NCBI GenBank assembly: GCA_023853785.1 | Contig: JAJIRX010001047.1 | Span: 1-62,497 of the forward strand | Direction: 5' to 3' | DNA from: Psilocybe azurescens | Lineage: Eukaryota > Basidiomycota > Agaricomycetes > Agaricales > Agrocybaceae | Length of the DNA: 62,497 nucleotides | Shown: positions 23,697-35,929 of the stretch, piece after piece | Position numbering within the stretch: the stretch's first letter is position 1 | How the letters are laid out: each line of letters opens with the position of its first letter | The notes under the pieces: generated by a model | The model's input: only the letters and a program-made list of their open reading frames with translations | What the model was told of the DNA's origin: nothing | The model's database searches: none | Position numbers and translations under genes: made by a program

Positions 23697-24077
23697 ATGC
23701 CCACAGAGCACCCGTATCCGGGTCGCTCTCCCCACCCTATCATCCTAGCAATAGTTAACGAGGGGGATGCACCCAGAGCTCTCCTATATTACGGATTCAT
23801 CAACCAAATGCTCCAGAATATCTCCCCAATCTTCCTCGCGATGCTCTTATACAAACCGAGTAACCGTATGGCTGCAAACTTCCCGGCTAAAGATCTTGTC
23901 AACTCCTTTGCACGATATATGGGCTGGCGGTGGAGCCATGTCAGTCTATTACAACCACTGAACATGTTTGGGTCGGACGAGATGGATAATTGCATGCTCA
24001 CTGCAGCTCATGACCGTAGCATACTCTGTCGACGTGAAGTTCCGGGAGACATCTGGCGAGCTTCCCACTCATACTAA
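23697..24077 (+). CDS. Hypothetical protein
   Basis: A 126-codon uninterrupted frame beginning MPTEHPYPGRSPHPI. It is moderately hydrophobic in the middle (INQMLQNISPIFLAMLL) and ends SHSY. Codon use looks plausible, but there is no recognisable domain. It could equally be one exon of a larger decayed gene or a chance frame. Confidence 0.25.
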   Translation: MPTEHPYPGRSPHPIILAIVNEGDAPRALLYYGFINQMLQNISPIFLAMLLYKPSNRMAANFPAKDLVNSFARYMGWRWSHVSLLQPLNMFGSDEMDNCMLTAAHDRSILCRREVPGDIWRASHSY

Positions 24078-24716
24078 CGAAGGGAATTACTTCTTCGTAC
24101 TCCAAAGCCCGTTCAGCATCTCAAAAATCTGTCCGACCCCAATCTCACATAACCCCCATATTCTCTGCATTTTACGACGCAGCTGACTTCCTTCAAGTTC
24201 GACTTGATATGTCTCGTCACAAATATCACATCGACGTCGATCGCAGACTCCATCTGAACACTCTTGGTAGTGAGATTTGGAATATCTTGATGGTGCTGGG
24301 TAGAGACGATGGAAGGAGGGATTAGGAATCCAGACTGTCGTTTTTGTTTTCACGTTTATAATTATTTCAGGGACTATCAAAATAACGAGATGATGCTGTG
24401 GATCCCATAGAGCCAAAACTCAATTAAGCCCACATTAGATACAGCACGATATCAAGAACAGAACCCGGCGCATTGCTGAAGGCTGCAACTATGTGCTTAT
24501 ATTTTCCTCCAAAGTATGGGAAACAGGTATATTTGGATGTATTCCGTCGTCAATTGGTCGTTAATTGCTCTTGTACCGATTCAACCGGCTTCATCGATAC
24601 CCGAAGCTCAACGATCTCACGGATCAAAGCGACGGTCACATTTCGGTGACAGAGATTTCCTCCGAACTCTCCCGCTGCCTCTCTCTTCCTCTCTCACACC
24701 CTCTCGCGCATAGACT

Positions 24717-25420
24717 ATGACTGGGTCCCCTTCAACTCCGAAAGTATGCTATTCTTTCTCGTTTGTTGAGGACGATCGTTGACGATCTATCTTTCCAGTG
24801 TCAGTGTAGGGTTATCGACAACCTGGACCACCAGAAGGCTGGGAACACCCCAAGCGGGTAGTAAACACGATGGCATCCAAGTGATAGGTTGAAGCTTGAC
24901 AACGATAAGTGAGAATAGATATTTTTCTTCCTATGTCTGGCTCGATCATGAATCCTTTTCTGTTGAAATTGATCTAGGTGTTTCCACCTAGCTCCATGCG
25001 TCGATGCGCTGCATACCTTTTTCGCTCCGCTGGATCAACTTCTATTCCATCCATATCTCACTGAGATGTGGAAAATATAAGAAATATCACATATATGGTA
25101 GTCAAAGGTGAGTCTTTGACGCATATAATGATGCGGTCTCTTATATTATAGCTGGTGGTCTCCTACACCCTTCAAGGATTACCAACTCGGTTTGCGCGAG
25201 CACTTCCGTCGTGAATATCTATGTCGTCGGACATGGAAGCAGTCAATCATGTACTTTCAACTTCGTCAATTTCTTGTCTGGCACCTTCATGCATGTCTTT
25301 TGGCCCAGCTCTATGCGCATACACACGGTCGACGTGGAAGACTGAAAGTGGCGTTGATTGATGTCTATTTCAGCGTATTTCACGTTCTCTCGTGCGGCCT
25401 TTTTTACGAGCTCGTTTAGC
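24717..25420 (+). pseudogene. Uncharacterised short-exon gene remnant
   Basis: A start with a small first exon (MTGSPSTPK, 24,717-24,743) is followed by a plausible intron to 24,809 and then a frame with GPPEGWEHPKRVV, which resembles the N-terminal half of a WW-like motif. Later frames (YVWLDHESFSVEIDL at about 24.93 kb; WWSPTPFKDYQLGLREHF at about 25.15 kb) look coding. The introns needed to join them would be implausibly short, so I treat it as decayed. Family uncertain. Confidence 0.25.
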
Positions 25421-26539
25421 ACATCTCAGCGCTCCGTTCGATCCATGCATGATCATACATTTCCACGTCCACATGGATTTTGTATCCTCCTCATCACGTT
25501 AGAGTTTATCACCATTCCTACGAGACTCATTGACCTATACGTCGGCATTATGATTTTCGTGGAATGGTTTATCAAGTTCTATCGAGACATGGAGGATAAA
25601 ATTTTCTTGGGATTTTGTGTGCATTAAGAATGCGGAGTCTGGATGGCCGTGTGATTGATCGTTCATGGTTTTATCTTCCAGGCTGCTCGACGTTCTGTGT
25701 CGAGCTTGTGAGTTATGATTTCCTGGCTAGTCACTGATAGGGACGAAATAGATTTCGATGAAGTATTAACACGCGACATTCTAGCAACATTATGCACAGC
25801 CTGCTTTTTTTTGCATCCTCCGTAATCGTAACCATTGGAAATTGGCCACCCCATCTTCTCCATTTAGACAATTATTAAGGCTGCAGAAGGCGTGACATGG
25901 CCTAACAGTGATAGAGAGGCCGAATTGGGAGTCTTAATGGTCAAGGCATGAACCAAACCTGGAGTCCAGGAGCGAAACTGTAGCTGGTGCCATGACAATC
26001 ATATATGGCTTCAATTTATGAGTACTACAACACAGTAGTATTGCTACTACACGTTTATCTCGTCCTTCCAACGATGTTGTACAATACACAGTCGCATTGT
26101 TCTGAAGTACATATTTGGAGAGATGCGTATGTCCCTATCTGGTATGTGGCCCACCAGCATCAGCTTTATTTCCGAGAGTTAATATGACTCTCCCAGGCAA
26201 TCTCCGAATGGAGTGGTTATCATCATCGTGGACGAAGACAATGAGATCCTCCAATGAGTCATTCAATCCGGTGTTTTGTCTCCCCTCATCTAGAACACAT
26301 TTAAACTTTTGAAAGAGCCGCTGATGCAAATTGGGAAGACAAAGCGCACCCGGGCGGGCACCTGGCGGCTCGTCTCGGAGGTGAGCTACCCCCATCCATA
26401 TACCATTCTATGGTTCATCTCGTGCAAAATTAATGGCCCAGAGCCACTTAACGCATGAAAGGCGGTGTTCTTGGACATTAAAACGGATGGATGGATACTG
26501 ACGCTAACCGAATTTTCTCTCTCTTGTCGTGTTCTAATG

Positions 26540-27362
26540 ATGGATGCAGCCACCGATAAAGACTCGGTTCCTTCCCTAATTTCCCCCAGCTCAGGACTGG
26601 GTACTTTCAGCAACACCGATAATATTGTGAGAACACTTGGACATCTATTCCACTTGTTTTTTTTGCTTACACAGATGTGTTCGATTTTTCATACGTTATA
26701 GCATCACACGACGACTATAGAAAACAGTGGGGTGCTCTCTGATCTTTCAGACCAGACATCGTCCTTGGTGTCTCTGTCATCCATATCCATATCGGGTGGA
26801 ACTATCAGTCGCGCTTCGCAGCAGGACGAGGTTCTATTCGACTCTATGGACATGACAGACAGAGAATCATACGAGAGCGTCACATATACGACCACGGTGC
26901 GTAATAAACTAGCTGTGCCTATTTTGGTTGATTCTAAGTTTTTGCTTTTCTTTTAGGACACTGGGAACAGCATAGTATATGAGAAACTCTCGCTCTGCAG
27001 GGGGCGTATCTATGCAGCATATAAAATGCTGGATCAGTACGCCGCTTCAGTCCGTGCTATATGTCGGGACGCAGAGCACCTTGAGTCCTACGCAGAGCGG
27101 TATGTTGTACACCCTATGTTTAATTCAGTATTCGAACTAATGGACGGTGCTAGATCGGGAGGTTTTGCTCGTTGTTCGAAGGGATCTCAATGAAGATGGT
27201 TGGAAGGACAATAGAAAGGACCGACTATCAAGGGTGCGTCGGTACTATTATCCATAGACTCTGAAATTTACTCACCACGAGTATTGACTTCGCCAGGATC
27301 GCCTTGCTGCCATGACCTCAAAACTCGAGAGCGCCTTATCGATGCTACAACGACGGGCGTGA
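26540..27362 (+). CDS. Uncharacterised serine-rich / coiled-coil protein, five exons visible
   Basis: A good splice chain: exon to 26,626, intron 26,627-26,701, exon 26,702-26,896, intron 26,897-26,956, exon 26,957-27,099, intron 27,100-27,153, exon 27,154-27,233, intron 27,234-27,296, last exon to a TGA at 27,360-27,362. The protein is Ser/Thr-rich at first (SSLVSLSSISISGGTISRAS), then helical (GRIYAAYKMLDQYAASVRAI), then REVLLVVRRDLNEDGW, and ends in a heptad-like RLAAMTSKLESALSMLQRR. Frames agree at every junction except 27,099/27,154, which is off by one base. This could be a pseudogenising change or a misplaced junction. The first exon start is uncertain. Not recognised. Confidence 0.45.
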
Positions 27363-27389
27363 TGATTGCAAGAAGTCAAGGGATGAAAT

Positions 27390-27866
27390 TACGGTTCCTT
27401 CAGGAGGTGGAGGTGGGATCCTTCACCACCATTACCACTCACAGGATGGAGATCGAGAGCAAGTGCGGGATTTTAGTGACACAGACCAAGACCGAGACCA
27501 GGAAATCGTTTGTGCGCGTGCTCGCGAGAGCCCTCCCTCTTCGCCCTCCCTCGCCGGATGCACCCTCCTTCCCTCTCCCCCTCGCTCTCCCGCACCGGTA
27601 TCAACACACAGCCCTCGTATTCAGTGGGGAGCGATAGGCATGCCGTTGCTCGCTAGCCGTGCGTGGAGTTGTACTCATGCTAGGGAGAACGAGGAGAAAG
27701 AGGGCGAGGGCGAGGGCGAAGGAGAGTCTAGGAAGAGGGGGTTGAATTATAGTATGCCACGGCAGCGTTGGTGTACCGCAGGGTGGAGGTGGTGTGGACT
27801 TGGATTCGTTGTTGCTGTCGTCATGATTATCGATGAGTGTCGAATGTTTTCTCTTTTTGTGGGCTG

Positions 27867-27898
<32 letters not shown>

Positions 27899-28137
27899 GT
27901 ATCAATATTCTTAACACCACCCACCACTCTCCCTCGCTCTCTCGTTTGGTATGTTTCTTTTGGTTTTTGCATGAGGATGTTATGAGGATATTCCTTGCTT
28001 CCTTCTTTTACCTCCATATCTCGCTCGCTCATCCAATCTCTTCATCCCACACACACGCTCTCTCTCTCTCACAGTCCGACTCTCATTCTTATGCTCATTC
28101 TCGCTCTCAGTCACACTCTAGCTATCGCTATCGCTAG
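27390..28137 (+). CDS. Hypothetical low-complexity open frame
   Basis: An open frame with DREQVRDFSDTDQDRDQE, then proline/serine-rich sequence, a Glu/Gly-rich run, and a hydrophobic stretch (CGLGFVVAVVMII). It immediately follows the previous gene's stop and could be an alternative 3' extension. Its 3' portion overlaps simple repeats, so the upper half is the only part with coding character. Confidence 0.2.
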
Positions 28138-28165
28138 CTCTTCCCCATCATCATCATCCACTGCC
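27865..28165. repeat. Simple-sequence tracts
   Basis: TTTTGTTTTG-type repeats (27,865-27,900), CTCTCTCTCT (about 28,055), GCTATCGCTATCGCTAGC (about 28,115-28,135) and CATCATCATC (about 28,148) in close succession. No function inferred. Confidence 0.6.
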
Positions 28166-28179
28166 TTCCAAAATGATTG

Positions 28180-30290
28180 AATGAGCGTTTGATGGAATGA
28201 AAAAAATTGTGGCCGACGAACCATTTTGTACGAGAAAAACAAAGACTCCACCACTAGCCACTTCGGAGAAGTCAAATTCACGCAAAAGAATTGTCAAGGG
28301 TGCGTTGCGACAGTGTTCCGAGGTGTACGAGGTATACGGGGGATGGGGAGAGGGAACATCTTCGGGAACGATACTGGTGGAGGCGAGTATTGAGAATGAC
28401 CAATTCGTCCGCCAGAGATGAAAAAGATCAGATTGTAATCCAAGTCCGTTCCAGTGTCAATTTTGTAGAAATTGAATTGATGTTGAAACGTGAATCAGAG
28501 CCAATTGAGGGTAGGTGTGATTTGTGTCTAATCTGTGTGAAAAAAAAGGTTTGACAAATAAATGATGTTACGCAGTCATCGGACCATCCTCTCTCGATGC
28601 CCCACTGTTCGACTACTTACATTGACTTATCGTTAATTCTAGTTAGATGAAAAGCATTCAGTGAAGATGTTGAATATCTGCTTATCTGCTGCCCATCGGG
28701 GTGGTAAAGAGGGGCTTCAAATTTAGACTCTAGAGTAAGGTCTGACCCCAAGACCCAGTGTAATTGGATGGCTATTAATAACTTCTCTGAACTTGCTCCA
28801 CTCTGATCATGTGGGATGACTCCGGAAAGCAGTAAAAGATGCCCAAGTCCGACAATCGTCCAGGAAGAGTTTCATTAAGGCGAGGCTCATATAAAAAATT
28901 GGTATTGTATCCGATACTTAGCTACTTTAATGACCCCTTACCCATGTCCCGGACATCATGGCCGGGAGGAGATGCAGGCAGCGGTAACAACAGACTATAG
29001 ATAATGAAAGGTTCTCGAGGATGCCCCCAACTCGAAAAACAAATCGCTAGGAATAGGGAAACAGAGAGGAACACACAGTCCAGATTGTTCTAAAGTTGGC
29101 CAATCAAACACGGCCAATCAAACATCATCACATGTGTTGACATACCACAGCATAATATCTACAGAGGCGATACTTGTTTGGTATCCGGGATGCTGTTCTC
29201 ATGAAGTAAATGTAATTTGTAAGTAACACTTTTAAGCCCTCATCAACAAAATTAACACGTACTACCCATCGGTATATTGGCTTGTAGAATCTAATAGAAC
29301 TTCCCTTTGGTCTTGAGTATGCATTGCGGTTCCAAATTTATTATGACATTATTTTCTGGGAAAAATTCAAACACTACAAACATATGCTGTACTCCCAGGT
29401 CTTGGGCACGTTTGTACTCCTTACTCGGTACTTTACATCAAATCGAACTCAGTGCCGCCAATGGCGGCAATAAATTAACTTTTTGTTGATATAGTTCGCT
29501 TATGCTGTGGTTTTTGCCCAAACCAAAGGAGTACCACCTGGTATAACCAAACCAGGCAGGTGGTATATGCCAGTGGTATGTTTGAATGTGACAATCATAT
29601 GTTAGATGTTGAAATGTTGATCAATTGAGACATTAGTCATAGATAGCCAAGGAAGCGCCTAACTTACGGAGTTACTATATATTGTTCATTTCTAACTGTG
29701 AGGACTTAGCGCTTGAGTCAACTTTTAATTGAGGATTTTTCTTTGCTAAATGGACTTTGTGGGAGGGGAGCTAAATGAGCTGGTATATTCAAGTATACTC
29801 TTTTGCGGTAGAAAGACTAAAGAGGAGCATCATAGAGCCTTGAGCTTTAAGTGAATGACAATCTTGACAGTCCGAGTCTTAATGTTCAATTTTCGACTAG
29901 GAATTGGACATAAAAACCACTGGTAAAATTAAAGAGCGAATAGTTTTATAAATTTCCGATCCAAAAGTTAAAATTTGTGGCCTTATAAGAGGTCAAAGAA
30001 AGGTAGCAGCTTGGTCATTTCCCCTCTAACTTTCCAACGTTCACGCTCTTTTTATAAATTCACACAAGCTGGCCCTGAGCGGTGCCAAACCCTGTGTCGC
30101 ACGATGATGCACAGGCACCCATTGCCTGGAGTTTTGAACAGTATCTCAGCTCAAAGTGTTATTAAAAGAGCAAGAGCAAGAGGTGGCGAAAGGTACTTGA
30201 TTCAGTTGAGGCCTGACAATATAATCACTCAACTGGACACATCTCTTCAGATGCGGGATGAAGTACATTTTTCTGTGTATCAGATATATT
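28180..30290. other. No recognisable gene
   Basis: AT-rich sequence with scattered short frames on both strands and no protein I recognise. Confidence 0.4.
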
Positions 30291-30299
30291 ATTTCCGAG

Positions 30300-30480
30300 A
30301 TTGATATTTAGTACAGTGTAGCATGCAGTATTTAATACATTGTCCAACATACAATGCAGCTTGTATGTTGTACGTAGTACGTAGTACGGTGTTGCATATC
30401 ACGTGGTATGTTATACGCTGTACAGTGCAGAATGTCGTACATTGTATGTAGTCACTTAATACTGTGTGTCCAAGTTTGTG
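30300..30480. repeat. Degenerate TAC/GTA-alternating repeat
   Basis: Words such as TACAGTGTAGC, TTGTACGTAGTACGTAGTAC, TGTTATACGCTGTACAGTG and GTACATTGTATGTAGTC repeat imperfectly with a period near 10-11 bp. The tract is rich in self-complementary TACGTA/GTAC words and could form cruciforms. Confidence 0.45.
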
Positions 30481-30499
30481 CCAAGTACTCATTTCATTG

Positions 30500-32050
30500 T
30501 TGCGTCAACCAAGACCCTCAATAGCTATTACCACAATGTGAGTGATAGGCCATGCTAAATACAAACACGATATACCAAGATCAATATTGTTGCCAAACCA
30601 ACATACAGGAAAACTATGACTCCCAAGCTGATTGTGGAGACTCTTAATACTATCTGAGTGAAGTTACACAAACCGCAATCTACACTACAGCCTGGAGAAT
30701 CTACAAAAAATAGTGATCACTCCTTCAGACCTGCCATTTTTGTACGCACTACCGAAAAGGCACAGAGTGTTCAAAAATTTCCAGAAGATAATGTCATAAT
30801 TTATGAACATTTTGGTTGTTTGTACCATTGATCCCGCTTGCGTGTATTTTACATTCTTATTTCCCAAGAACATATGAGGCATTAGCATGTAATCCTCAGG
30901 CTAAAATAACATAAAGCTTCCCAGGGCCCCACTCTGGCAGACCGTGTGCACGACTGGGCACAGGTTTTTACCGTGGCAGGGGGTGTGGGGCATTACTTCT
31001 TTGCTAATAAGCGTCTAGGACGTATATTTATCTTGGGTGTCTTAACAGGGGCCTGAGATTGTTCGTATACATAATCAGGACCGGTCTTGAGATGTAAATA
31101 TCAGATAAAAATCAAGACAATGAAGGTAGCAAGGAATACGCACCATAAGCTCTGTTTCACTCCCTCACGGTCTCCGTGATTGTAATACTCTGGTAATCCA
31201 AAATAAGGTCCCAATATTGATGTTCTCGTACATCTAGACCCCATTGATAATTCCCAGCTATCCCAGCACGGTGAGACACTTTGAACATTGCTTCTCACAA
31301 GCATTGCAAACCGTCCCTGCTTATATTAATTTCCAAGATTCTGGATAGTATTTTTGTGCCTTGAACATAAACGTGTTTAAAAAAACCCTAGTTTGGCAAG
31401 ATGAGTTCAGATAATTGATTCATGTACAGGATGAGAATGGCAATGACGACAACTGACAGTCAGTACTGTAAAAATGGCTCAGATATTTTATTTATGCACT
31501 TCCTGAGAATGAAAATGATGATGCATATCACTCAGGGAGAAAGCTGTAGTAGGGGCGTGCCGGGGCGTGCATGGAGAGTGGAAATGGGGCGTGCACTGCA
31601 TGGGGGGCGTGGAGTGGGGGCGTGCAACAGGGCGTGCATATGTCACGCTGGGTATAAGTGGTTTTTAAGGTGATATAGTGAAATAGACCCAGAGGTGCTA
31701 ATGTCAAAAAACCCAGGAAAAACAGATACTGGCCAATATGTGCCCATATGCTTGCATTAGACTGTCAGATTTTCTGGTACTCTGTCAGTGGCAAAACTTT
31801 ACTATAAGGATAATAAGGACAACAAGAATTATTAGTTGAATCAGTAATTTTCATACTGATTACCGTTACCATACACTTTAGTGCTTAGTAGGTGCGTCAG
31901 TAAATACAGCACTTGTTCTCCTGATCAACCGTTTGACTGTTGGGAACACATATTAGAGATTACCTGTATTATTAGGTCAATCAGCTCTAAATCTGGAACT
32001 AGAATATCCGCTTAATACCAAGAATAATATTCATCTCTTTCACACTGAAA
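30500..32050. other. No recognisable gene; small GGGGCGTGCA cluster
   Basis: Mostly AT-rich. At 31,554-31,640 the word GGGCGTGCA or GGGGCGTGC recurs five to six times in about 90 bp. No coding pattern recognised. Confidence 0.4.
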
Positions 32051-32059
32051 AGAAAGCTA

Positions 32060-32330
32060 AATTGTTACATTTCACGCTGATTGTACAGTTTCTACATAAA
32101 ATCAGGTATCAAATTGCCGAGACACCGGTGCCGGCCCTCCCATCTTCGTCCTGGACTCTCATCTCTTCTTCTTCTTCAGAATCATCTGCCAAGAGATTCA
32201 TTACCTTCTTCAAGCCACTACTTTCATCGCTCTTCTTTCCCTTCAACAGGCTCAATTCAGAATCGGGAATATCTTCTCATCCCACTTTTGATAATGTTGA
32301 GGATGCTCTTCCTCCGTTGTCATAGGCCGG
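32060..32330 (-). pseudogene. Acidic coding-like remnant
   Basis: The minus strand reads EDIPDSELSLLKGKKSDESS then GLKKVMNLLADDSEEEEE and MRVQDEDGRAG, with one in-frame TGA upstream of EDIP. Composition is strongly protein-like. Further minus frames near 32.75 kb (REEIGWVSESGLYSSVDVPI) may belong to the same decayed gene. It may be a transposase C-terminus, but I have no diagnostic motif. Confidence 0.25.
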
Positions 32331-32974
32331 TCTCAAGAATTGTTAGGCATTCCTCCAAGTCGTTGAAGTAATGTATGCCGGTACTCGAGCCAACTTCCTG
32401 AAGAGTTTCATTGCTTGAAAGCGCCCAGCAAGCCTAAGAAATAGTGTTAAAATGTTTAAAAATGGCAATACAAGTTATGATAACATACCAGCGCACTACA
32501 TGTAGCAATAGCACCAGGCATGATGTTACGGATGTTATGAATCTGAGCCATTGTCTCATTTTGAGGATGAAACAATTCACCATTCAAGAAATGTTTTCCG
32601 GCCCTAGGCCCACGAATGATGGCAACGTGGAGCTGAATATGGAATCAGCCTCTCAAAAGGTGGATATTAAATATGAAAAACTCACTGCCATAAGCTTTGG
32701 ATTGAGGAAGACAGAAGAAAGTGAGTACTCACCATGCCAATCCTTGTGGCGGATCGGAACATCAACGCTCGAATACAGTCCAGACTCACTGACCCATCCA
32801 ATTTCCTCACGAAATCTGGTCTTCCCAACAAATCAAAGCAAAGCTCTACAGGAAAAATCAGGTTCAGATCCAGTGGATCAATAAATCATGGATGATGCAA
32901 TGGGCAGCGCCAGGGATGTGATGGGAGGGAGCAGAGAAAGGGGCAGAGGTGGAGACAGGATGCCCATACTCAGT

Positions 32975-33720
32975 GAGTGCAGTCACCCTCATCAGATTCG
33001 TACCCAAGTATGTATGTCACTTTGCATCGTATCGTGTGAATCACATCGTATCACCACGGAGGAATAAAGAGGAGGGTTGGTTATCACATGTAGACATCCC
33101 GGAGGAAGGTTTGTATTAACGAGGACAGCCAGAATAAATGCAAACTCTAAGAGTAGGAGAACATGATTGGGATAACAGCAGAAACAGACTTGGCTAGTAG
33201 ATTGTGCAGCTTCCAACTTTCAGCGCTTGTTCTGTGTTCTGTAGCAGATTAAAAAATAAAACAAAGAGTAAGAAAGACAGATTTGAAGAAATTTAGAACA
33301 CAGTTTCAGATACGAGGGGAAAGAAGGTGGAAGTGAAAGTGAGGGCCTTAGACTCAAGTTTAAGCCACTCATCAGATCTAAACCCAACTTTGTGACCGCA
33401 CATTATTGCATATACCGTGTTGCATCATTACAAACACAGAATAAAAATTAGGGTAGTTATTCAATTAGTTAGTTAGTTAGTTATTAAGTAGAATGAAGCA
33501 TCAAAGAGTAAAGTTTGTATGAATGCGGCCAGCCAGAGTGAGCGTGGACAAAAATAGGCGCAGAGCATATCTGAAAACACAAAAAAGCCCTTAGTACTTC
33601 AACTGTGAGTCGAGTCTCTGTGCGACCACTCATCGGATTGAACCCCATCTATGCTTATAGCGTATCACATCATTACAAAGGAGAGACTCAGGGATATTTT
33701 AACCTTGGTGTATATACAAA
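32975..33720. repeat. Three degenerate ~310-380-bp repeats
   Basis: A CACTCATCAGAT...-type block followed by an AACCCA/CCCA block and a CATCATTACA block occurs at about 32,985, 33,362 and 33,623. Each is followed by AATAAA-containing AT-rich sequence and a GTTTGTAT or GTATATAC word. Strongly diverged head-to-tail repeats of unknown type. Confidence 0.35.
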
Positions 33721-33838
33721 GGCTCATAGGAATGCACCGGGATGGAAGAACGCCCTCGCTCTGCAAATAAAAACAAAAATGGTTTTTAGATCAAGTTTAG
33801 TTAATTTAGTTTAGTTTAGTTAGTTGGTTGGTTGGAGT

Positions 33839-35468
33839 GGGGCATACGGAAATGTGCGTGGCAGGTTGCGTGCTTGCGTGCTTGCGTGCATTTGCGTGCC
33901 ACGCAACCTGGACTTAGTACATGCATTTGAGTGTATAGTTGGATTATTTTTATGAATAATATTAATGTTTCCATCCATTTACTGTTGATTACTGAGACTT
34001 GACTTGGACTTGCATCAATTCCGTGCTTTCTGACACCTTTCCGTGTTGAAGTTGGTTCTATGTGAGACTCATTTAATTACTGTGTCCCACCTACTCTTAA
34101 TAAAAAAAATTCTTGTAATACACTCAATATTGCTGCCATGTGCGCAGTTCTGTTTAGGAAAATCAGATCTACCACAGTTGGTGCACCTTCTTAGTAACTT
34201 TGTAGTGACTCAACACCGTATGAGTTGAGTATGAGTCTCAATTGTAATTGTGTGACATCAGTACTCAATCATCGGAGCACAACCTAAACAACAAGCACGT
34301 AACAACAAGTACAGCGAGGAATATATTTATACTTGTAGATATCAAGTTTGTACTGTATTAGGATCTGTAGATCACATATATTTAAAGACGTAGCCACAGG
34401 CAATACTTAACGCTGTAGAGTCCGTGCGCCGGCACCATACCTGGCAAAAGTCTTAACAGTAACAGCCTTTCACCGCCGAAAACTTTTGTTCTTTGTTATT
34501 TCTCTCAACCTCGTTTCCACTACCCCCTGGTTGAATAATATACATTGGTGAGCACGCAACTTGTACATAAATGCACTCAGCCAACACTCAACACACATTC
34601 AGCCACTCGCAACCGACACTCAACCGCACGCAACCTGCACACAGCCACCACGCAATCACACTCAACCTACGCGCATGTACCACGCAATCAATATTTAGAT
34701 GCACGCAAGTGCACTCGGTCAGTGCACGGTATTCCTCACCTACACAAAGCCATATCAAATAAATTAAACACACTTGGCATATTAGTATTTATGTTTCAAC
34801 TTGCTATCCAACTCGGAATTGACGTTTTAGATGTGTAATCACCATGAATTGTCTGCGTTGAAATGATTATTTTCATTCTTAACATTTCAACTTTTCGTAT
34901 TACTTCAAATTTGAGTTTTAGACGAGTAAGCTCCACCAAATTTTTTGTCGAGATGATTCCTATTGCAAATTGAGCTGTGATTGTGGTCTCTGTTGCTACC
35001 TTCGCTTTTAAATTCATTGTTTCAAGCCCTTACATATTTATACTCAATGTGAACAAGAGGAGAGAATATCCTGTTAACTGATTTCCCCCTCCCTTCCCAA
35101 TCTTTGGCAGTCACGGCCTCATATTTAAATATAAACCGCAGCAAGATGATCATTGTAAGTTCATAAATTAACATGAATGACATACCGGCCTTATATCTTT
35201 CGAGGAAGCGAAGCGAGAGCTAATTAACCGTAGATATAAGATACCACAAGTTAGTAGTGGAGAGTTGGATTGATTTCTCATAATTTATTTATCGCAAATA
35301 CACGGACATATACATTGGGTTGACCAACTAAATTAATTAAGTTGCGCATATTCACGCTTGTATGATCAAAGTCCACGCAAATGTTGCACATATTTGCTTG
35401 TGTGCACTTGCGCGGCACTCAAGCGCACGCAAGCACGCAACCTTGCCACGCACATTTCCTGATGCCCG
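33839..35468. mobile_element. Putative ~1.63-kb element with terminal inverted repeats
   Basis: The left end (33,839-33,900) reads GGGCATACGGAAATGTGCGT, then GGCAGGTTGCGTGCTTGCGT. The right end (35,405-35,468), reverse-complemented, reads GGGCATCAGGAAATGTGCGT, then GGCAAGGTTGCGTGCTTGCG. That is about 45-60 bp of inverted terminal similarity. No transposase frame lies between, so it would be a non-autonomous DNA element. I could not identify a convincing target-site duplication. Confidence 0.5.
34251..34544 (+). mobile_element. Possible LTR with adjoining primer-binding-like site
   Basis: A 294-bp segment starts TGTGACATCAG and ends AATATACA (TG...CA). It contains a TATATTTAAAG box-like element and a C/T-rich end, and is followed at once by TTGGTGAGCACGC. 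The TGG start is what an LTR retroelement primer-binding site shows after its 5' LTR. No second LTR or pol coding is present in the window, so this is a suggestion only. It lies inside the inverted-repeat element. Confidence 0.3.
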
Positions 35469-35482
35469 TTTGGGGTGTACCG

Positions 35483-35800
35483 CTAACTAATGGAATTACA
35501 GGACGAAGTAAAATATGTGGCTTAAAGAGCCTGTGTGAGTGCATGGATTACAGGATCCAATTAGATTAGGTCAAGGTCACACAGCTAACTAATTGAATAA
35601 CCACAACCACAAACCGGACGAAGAAAAAAAGTGGCTTGAAGAGCCTGTAAGTGCACAGACTACAGGATCCAATTAGGTTAGGTCAAGTTAGTTGGAACGT
35701 CACACAGGTAACTAATTGAATAACCGGATGAAGAAAAAATGTGGCTCGAAGAGCCTACATGAGTGCACTGGTTATGAGATCCGATTAGATCGGAGTGCGA
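35483..35800. repeat. ~110-bp tandem repeat, three units
   Basis: Three diverged units share CTAACTAATTGAATAACC, GGACGAAGAAAAA, GTGGCTTGAAGAGCCTG, AGGATCCAATTAGGTTAGG and GTCACACAG. Each holds a GGCT..GAAGAGCCT element that resembles the GGCTCTACGAGCCTACAT hairpin core of the satellites that follow. It forms the left shoulder of the 10-kb satellite block. Confidence 0.65.
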
Positions 35801-35929
35801 GGAGGAAGGTGTACGTCAAAGCAATACAAAAATATTTCATAATTCCGCAGTAATCCCATTCCATTTCATAAATTGGCAACACGGAGGAGGGTTACAACCG
35901 GTGGCGTAAAATGGAAGCCTTGTAAGTCC

